Shown in pieces: positions 5,222 to 7,928 of a stretch of 7,928 nucleotides of DNA. Origin of the DNA: an uncultured Ruminococcus sp. (GTDB taxonomy: Bacteria > Bacillota > Clostridia > Oscillospirales > Ruminococcaceae); the NCBI GenBank assembly GCA_905199285.1, contig CAJKFZ010000119.1, positions 1 to 7,928 on the forward strand, read 5' to 3'. The position numbers and the translations under genes are program-made. How positions within the stretch are numbered: position 1 is the stretch's first letter; each line of letters begins with the position of its first letter. Below the pieces are notes generated by a model. It made no database searches and was not told where the DNA came from. It saw nothing but the letters and a program-made list of their open reading frames with translations.

Positions 5222-5779
5222 TTATCGGCTATGGTAATCATTTGAAATGATACAATAACATCTTTCTCCAACAGGTTGAGTATTCTCTCTGATGAACCTC
5301 TCAACATTATCTGTAATATGCATTAGTGACTTCTCAAGTACTCTCCCTGATTTGACATTCTCGATTCTGTGATATGCCTCAAGCTTTATAAAATCCGTAT
5401 TGTTGAATGTATAATCAATTAAGCCGTTTAATGCTTCGCCTGCATATCCTTTTCCCAAAAATGGTTGCCCGATACAGTATTCTATTTCGGCAGTAAAGCA
5501 ATCGGAATACACTTTGCAAAATGCGATTTGTCCGATATTGACATTGCTTTCTTTCTCTATAATTGCCCATCTGTAATAATCTGGTTTTGAATAACTCTCT
5601 ATGTAAGTATTCAACAGAGTTTTCACCTCAGAAATAGTTGAATAAACCGGTTCACCATATTCAAGTTGAATCCTTGGGTCAGAAGCCCAATTTTTATGCA
5701 TATCTTCGTAATCAAGCTCAGAAAACCTACGGCAGATTAATCTTGATGTTTCAAATGTTTTTGTTCCTGAATGCTGCAT
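5222..5779 (-). CDS. GNAT family N-acetyltransferase, RimJ/RimL-like
   Basis: A 185-residue acetyltransferase of the Acetyltransf_3 group, whose best known members acetylate ribosomal protein N-termini; many paralogues act on small molecules or drugs instead. Typical features are the N-terminal TSRLICRRFSELD (11-23), the strand NIGQIAF (81-87), motif A IEYCIGQPFLGKGYAGEAL (99-117) with the GKGYAG CoA loop, and NVKSGRVLEKSLM (141-153). In that last motif most family members have a glycine before the final methionine; here it is leucine (L152). The start at 5779 has AAGGTG seven bases upstream; the in-frame extension to 5860 runs through the promoter and can be discarded. It opens the GNAT-crcB-AraC operon. 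Its substrate is unknown, and a functional link to fluoride is not obvious. Confidence 0.87.
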   Translation of the reverse strand: MQHSGTKTFETSRLICRRFSELDYEDMHKNWASDPRIQLEYGEPVYSTISEVKTLLNTYIESYSKPDYYRWAIIEKESNVNIGQIAFCKVYSDCFTAEIEYCIGQPFLGKGYAGEALNGLIDYTFNNTDFIKLEAYHRIENVKSGRVLEKSLMHITDNVERFIRENTQPVGERCYCIISNDYHSR

Positions 5780-5804
5780 TTTATCACCTTTCTTCTGTAC
5801 AAAT

Positions 5805-5828
5805 TCTGATTTAGTAACCTCTGATTTA
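5805..5828. repeat. Direct repeat TCTGATTTA x2 at the GNAT-crcB operon start site
   Basis: TCTGATTTA occurs at 5805-5813 and 5820-5828, a 15-bp period, directly downstream of the -10 element and overlapping the expected transcription start. A third exact copy is at 5216-5224, in the GNAT-crcB junction. The first two are placed where a repressor would act. The regulator is unknown. Confidence 0.4.
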
Positions 5829-5831
5829 ACA

Positions 5832-5860
5832 ATTATACCACATATCTGCAATCTTTTCAA
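5832..5860 (-). promoter_or_regulatory. Promoter of the GNAT-crcB-AraC operon
   Basis: On the minus strand, TTGAAA (5855-5860) and TATAAT (5832-5837) are exactly 17 bp apart, and the -10 is extended (TGGTATAAT). This is the best promoter in the window, suggesting strong basal activity unless repressed. It drives leftwards; the XRE gene at 5976 is divergent. Confidence 0.8.
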
Positions 5861-5865
5861 GTTAT

Positions 5866-5874
5866 TGCTATAAT
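5866..5874 (+). promoter_or_regulatory. Candidate promoter of the small XRE gene
   Basis: TGCTATAAT is a perfect extended -10 on the plus strand, with no good -35. It lies back to back with the GNAT operon promoter, so the two polymerase sites would overlap. It implies an untranslated leader of about 95 bases. An alternative -10, TACAAT at 5930-5935, is nearer the gene but also lacks a -35. Confidence 0.4.
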
Positions 5875-5934
5875 GAGAACTAAAAAATATCGCTCAACTT
5901 TACATCTATACGAATACCCCGATTTGCTCTACAA

Positions 5935-5952
5935 TAATAGGGGACACTATTA
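5935..5952. promoter_or_regulatory. Inverted repeat TAATAG-N6-CTATTA, possible XRE operator
   Basis: Perfect 6-bp arms at 5935-5940 and 5947-5952 flank GGGACA, about 24 bases ahead of the XRE start codon at 5976 and downstream of both candidate -10 elements. XRE regulators commonly bind such short palindromes in front of their own gene, so autoregulation is a reasonable inference. Confidence 0.4.
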
Positions 5953-5975
5953 CGAAAGTGAGGAGTAAAAACACA

Positions 5976-6314
5976 ATGGAATTAGAATCAAATTTCGTGA
6001 CTGAGCGTATGAATCAGCTCTTAAAGGAGCGTAACTGGACGATATACCGTCTTGCAAAGGAATCTGACATAGCATACTCGTCTTTGAATAATATCTTTGT
6101 GAGGAACACTGTTCCCAGCGTTCTGACACTGGAGAAAATATGCAGCGGATTTCAGATCACGCTTTCCCAATTCTTTGAACCCGATACCCCTATTATTGCA
6201 AACTCTGATATGCTGTCAACTGACGAGCGTGATATCATCGAAACCTACCGCACGCTCTGCAAGTCGGATAAGCAACTCTTTCAAGCCTATCTGGACGGTC
6301 TTGCCAAAAGATAA
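5976..6314 (+). CDS. Small XRE-family transcriptional regulator
   Basis: A 112-residue DNA-binding protein and the only plus-strand gene here. Residues 8-63 form a Cro/C1-type helix-turn-helix (IYRLAKESDIAYSSLNNI at 23-40), followed by the family's ITLSQFFEPD stretch and a C-terminal helical tail (LSTDERDIIETYRTL..., 80-94, and LFQAYLDGLAKR at the end) that probably dimerises. No sensor domain or membrane segment is present. The start at 5976 follows GAGGAG at about ten bases; the GTG at 5958 is part of that ribosome site and would place it inside the gene. The gene is monocistronic, is preceded by a palindrome that may be its operator, and ends in a strong terminator. Targets are unknown; the back-to-back promoter suggests possible cross-control of the divergent GNAT-crcB operon. 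Confidence 0.87.
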   Translation: MELESNFVTERMNQLLKERNWTIYRLAKESDIAYSSLNNIFVRNTVPSVLTLEKICSGFQITLSQFFEPDTPIIANSDMLSTDERDIIETYRTLCKSDKQLFQAYLDGLAKR

Positions 6315-6318
6315 CCAT

Positions 6319-6360
6319 AAACCGCATTTACTCTGCATCTGGAGTGAATGCGGTTTTCTA
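6319..6360 (+). terminator. Terminator of the XRE gene
   Basis: Arms at 6319-6333 and 6342-6356 pair over 15 positions with one U-G wobble in plus-strand RNA, an 8-base loop and a U-rich tail (UUUUCUAUUUU). In minus-strand RNA the wobble becomes a C-A mismatch and the tail is weak, so it serves mainly the XRE gene, though it may also slow convergent transcripts from cca. Confidence 0.87.
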
Positions 6361-6362
6361 TT

Positions 6363-7718
6363 TTACTCGCCCAATTTCACCTTTAATACTTTCTTTGCAT
6401 AAGCAATGCACTGACGGAGCGTATTCTCCTTATCACATCCTGCAAGCCGCAGTTTATGTGCATATGCAAGAATCTCCGAAAACTGCTCACACGGCTTTAA
6501 TCCCGCTTCGATCAAGTCTCTACCCATAACATAGGGTCTTGCCATGATCTCCTGAAACTTTCGGTATCTCTGCATCAGAAATTCTTCCGAATCGTTACGC
6601 TGCGGAATTTTTCCAAGACTGTCGCAGATACTGAGCTGTATCAGGTCAAAAGGTTCGACTGCGGAATCAAACAGTCTGTTGGTGGATTTCAGCTTTGGCC
6701 TTGCTCCTGCCATAATATTGGGAGTCATATGCAGTTCAGTCATGTTCAGAACGTACTTTATCAGCTTCGTTTCCGTTGTGATGCGTTCAAGAAACTGCTG
6801 CACAAGCGGCAATCCCTCTGTTTCGTGACTGTAGGAATGAATCACGCCGTTTACTTCCGTTGTGCAGACTGCTTTGCCGAAATCATGGCAGAGTGCGGAC
6901 ATCATGAATCCCAGCGGATACCGTGCGATATTTCTTCTTTTCGCCGCCTCGTCCAGTACCATCATCGTATGCGTCCATGTATCGCCTTCATGGTGATGTT
7001 GCTGATTCTGTGGAAGTCCTATGAGCGATTTCAGCTCCGGAAACCAGAAGTCCAACTGGTTCATACGCTTCATCTGCTCAAAGAATACGGACGGTCTGTC
7101 CGATTTCAGCAGAGCCTTTTCCATTTCCAGCATGATACGTTCGCCCGAAAGTGCAGATAAGTCGATGTTACGGCAAAGAGCGACGGTTTCAGCAGTAATT
7201 GTAAAATCGAATCTTGCAGCAAACTGTGCCGCCCTGAGAACTCGCAGAGGATCTTCTGCAAAGGTGATATCGTCAATATGGCGGAGTATCCTTTTCTGCA
7301 AGTCTGTCTGTCCGCCGAAATGGTCGATGATCTCGCCCGTGAGGACATTCTCCATAAGAGCATTTATGGTAAAATCCCTACGTCTTGTCGCCTCGCAAGT
7401 GCCCATAAAAGGATCGGCAGTAATTTCAAAATCTTTATGTCCGATACCTATCAGTCGTTCAGTACGGGGGAGTGCAATGTCTATGGAATACCCCTTTAAA
7501 CCGTAAATTCCGAAACTCCTGCCAATTTTGATACACTCACCAATAGAATCAAGGAGCTGTTCCAATTGTGCTGGAGTGATACCGTGGACCTCAATATCAA
7601 TATCCTTATTCGCCCGATTTAAAATCCTGTCACGGACGTAACCGCCTACAAAGTAAGCTTCTCCGCCCAATTCTGCTGCTTTTTGTGCGATAAGTTTTGC
7701 AATTTCTGTGTCTGTCAT
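6363..7718 (-). CDS. cca: tRNA CCA nucleotidyltransferase (class II) with HD domain
   Basis: A 451-residue enzyme that builds or repairs the 3' CCA end of tRNAs from CTP and ATP in the cytoplasm. The N-terminal polymerase head has GGYVRD at 25-30 and the metal-binding aspartates D39 and D41 in DIDIEVHG. RRRDFTINAL follows at 112-121, and the EDPLR motif at 155-159 matches the nucleotide-reading EDxxR of class II CCA enzymes. From about 240 on there is an HD phosphohydrolase-type domain with HHHEGDTWTHT (241-251) and HDFGK (278-282), as in the multifunctional E. coli-type proteins. A poly(A) polymerase is less likely given the HD domain and the intact EDxxR motif. The start at 7718 has AAAGG about ten bases upstream and its own promoter. 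The gene is monocistronic and convergent with the XRE gene. CCA-adding activity is needed if some tRNA genes of the genome lack encoded CCA. Confidence 0.92.
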   Translation of the reverse strand: MTDTEIAKLIAQKAAELGGEAYFVGGYVRDRILNRANKDIDIEVHGITPAQLEQLLDSIGECIKIGRSFGIYGLKGYSIDIALPRTERLIGIGHKDFEITADPFMGTCEATRRRDFTINALMENVLTGEIIDHFGGQTDLQKRILRHIDDITFAEDPLRVLRAAQFAARFDFTITAETVALCRNIDLSALSGERIMLEMEKALLKSDRPSVFFEQMKRMNQLDFWFPELKSLIGLPQNQQHHHEGDTWTHTMMVLDEAAKRRNIARYPLGFMMSALCHDFGKAVCTTEVNGVIHSYSHETEGLPLVQQFLERITTETKLIKYVLNMTELHMTPNIMAGARPKLKSTNRLFDSAVEPFDLIQLSICDSLGKIPQRNDSEEFLMQRYRKFQEIMARPYVMGRDLIEAGLKPCEQFSEILAYAHKLRLAGCDKENTLRQCIAYAKKVLKVKLGE

Positions 7719-7770
7719 GATTTCTCTGACCTTTCTGGTTTACTATATTGCCATGAAAAACTTTGCTTTT

Positions 7771-7799
7771 AGTATACCATAAACGATTTGTAAAATCAA
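7771..7799 (-). promoter_or_regulatory. Promoter of cca
   Basis: On the minus strand, TTGATT (7794-7799) and an extended -10 TGGTATACT (hexamer 7771-7776) are 17 bp apart. Transcription would start near 7764, giving a leader of about 45 bases. Confidence 0.75.
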
Positions 7800-7852
7800 G
7801 GCGATCACCGATAAACTCATGGCAACAGCATTTACTGTTATTAAACATTCTA

Positions 7853-7903
7853 AAGGGGACTCTGTCCCCTTAAACTCCTGCCAAAGGGATATCATCCCTT
7901 TGG
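7853..7903. repeat. Two tandem tight hairpins in the right intergenic region
   Basis: The first palindrome has 8-bp arms (AAGGGGAC at 7853-7860 and its complement at 7864-7871) around TCT. The second has perfect 10-bp arms (CCAAAGGGAT at 7881-7890 and its complement at 7894-7903) around ATC. Neither is followed by a clear U-tract on either strand, so they are not ordinary terminators. They resemble small dispersed palindromic repeats found between genes in Clostridia, though copy number cannot be seen here. Nothing else is recognised in the remaining bases 7800-7928, and no gene enters from the right edge. Confidence 0.6.
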
Positions 7904-7928
7904 AAACCCGATATTAATAATTTCAAAT

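Noticed and set aside
5780..5831. Fluoride riboswitch ahead of the crcB operon
   Set aside because: The leader is only about 45 bases, and I cannot see the conserved crcB-motif segments or pseudoknot.
5780..5860. 27-codon upstream extension of the RimJ/L-like GNAT
   Set aside because: It covers the promoter and repeats; the AAGGTG site fits the ATG at 5779.
6729..7506. Long plus-strand open frames (143 and 161 codons) opposite cca
   Set aside because: They are antisense to a full-length enzyme with intact motifs, lack ribosome sites, and their composition is that of a reversed coding strand.
7630..7848. Minus-strand open frame of 72 codons at the right end
   Set aside because: It overlaps the cca start in another frame, crosses the cca promoter, has no ribosome site and its product has no family features.
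7800..7928. tRNA or other structured RNA gene beside cca
   Set aside because: The two hairpins have 3-base loops and no cloverleaf arrangement, and no conserved tRNA T-loop sequence is visible.

Overview
The window looks like chromosomal DNA of a low-to-moderate GC Gram-positive anaerobe of the Clostridia. A Ruminococcus-type (Oscillospiraceae) genome is my best guess. This rests on the AGGAGG/AAGGTG ribosome sites, sigma-A-like promoters with extended -10 elements (TGnTATAAT), U-tract terminators and the protein families present (GyrI-like plus DUF3795 pair, WYL regulator between acetyltransferases, XRE protein with membrane segments and a zinc ribbon, class II CCA enzyme with HD domain). 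The genus is an inference from style, not from a search.

Eleven genes are supported (one of them cut by the left edge), plus one possible leader peptide. All but one lie on the minus strand, so the layout is best read from right to left. (1) 7928-6363: an intergenic block with two tight hairpins, then the cca gene for the tRNA CCA-adding enzyme with its own promoter. (2) 6314-5976, plus strand: a small XRE regulator ending in a terminator that separates it from the convergent cca gene. (3) 5860-3899: a complete minus-strand transcription unit with promoter, RimJ/L-like GNAT acetyltransferase, crcB fluoride channel, AraC-type regulator and terminator. (4) 3908-3243: a membrane-anchored XRE regulator with a C-terminal zinc ribbon. 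(5) 3237-2542: phased repeats, an extended -10 promoter, a flavin-binding pyridoxamine-phosphate-oxidase-like protein, then a 16-codon open frame with an excellent ribosome site whose stop codon lies inside a strong terminator hairpin. (6) 2526-609: promoter and a tightly packed GNAT / WYL regulator / GNAT operon. (7) 595-1: a promoter with a dyad over its -35 region, a GyrI-like ligand-binding protein and the first 23 codons of a DUF3795 protein.

Apart from cca (RNA housekeeping), the content is small sensor, regulator and acetyltransferase units: three GNAT enzymes, four DNA-binding regulators (WYL, AraC and two XRE), a ligand-binding GyrI-like protein, a flavin protein and a fluoride exporter. 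This fits a chromosomal stress, detoxification or drug-response region. No transposase, phage gene, CRISPR array, rRNA or tRNA was seen. The most interesting signals are regulatory: the leader ORF fused into a terminator upstream of the GNAT-WYL-GNAT operon, three TTCAGA boxes at helical spacing upstream of a promoter lacking a good -35, and the placement of crcB in an AraC/GNAT operon with no recognisable fluoride riboswitch.
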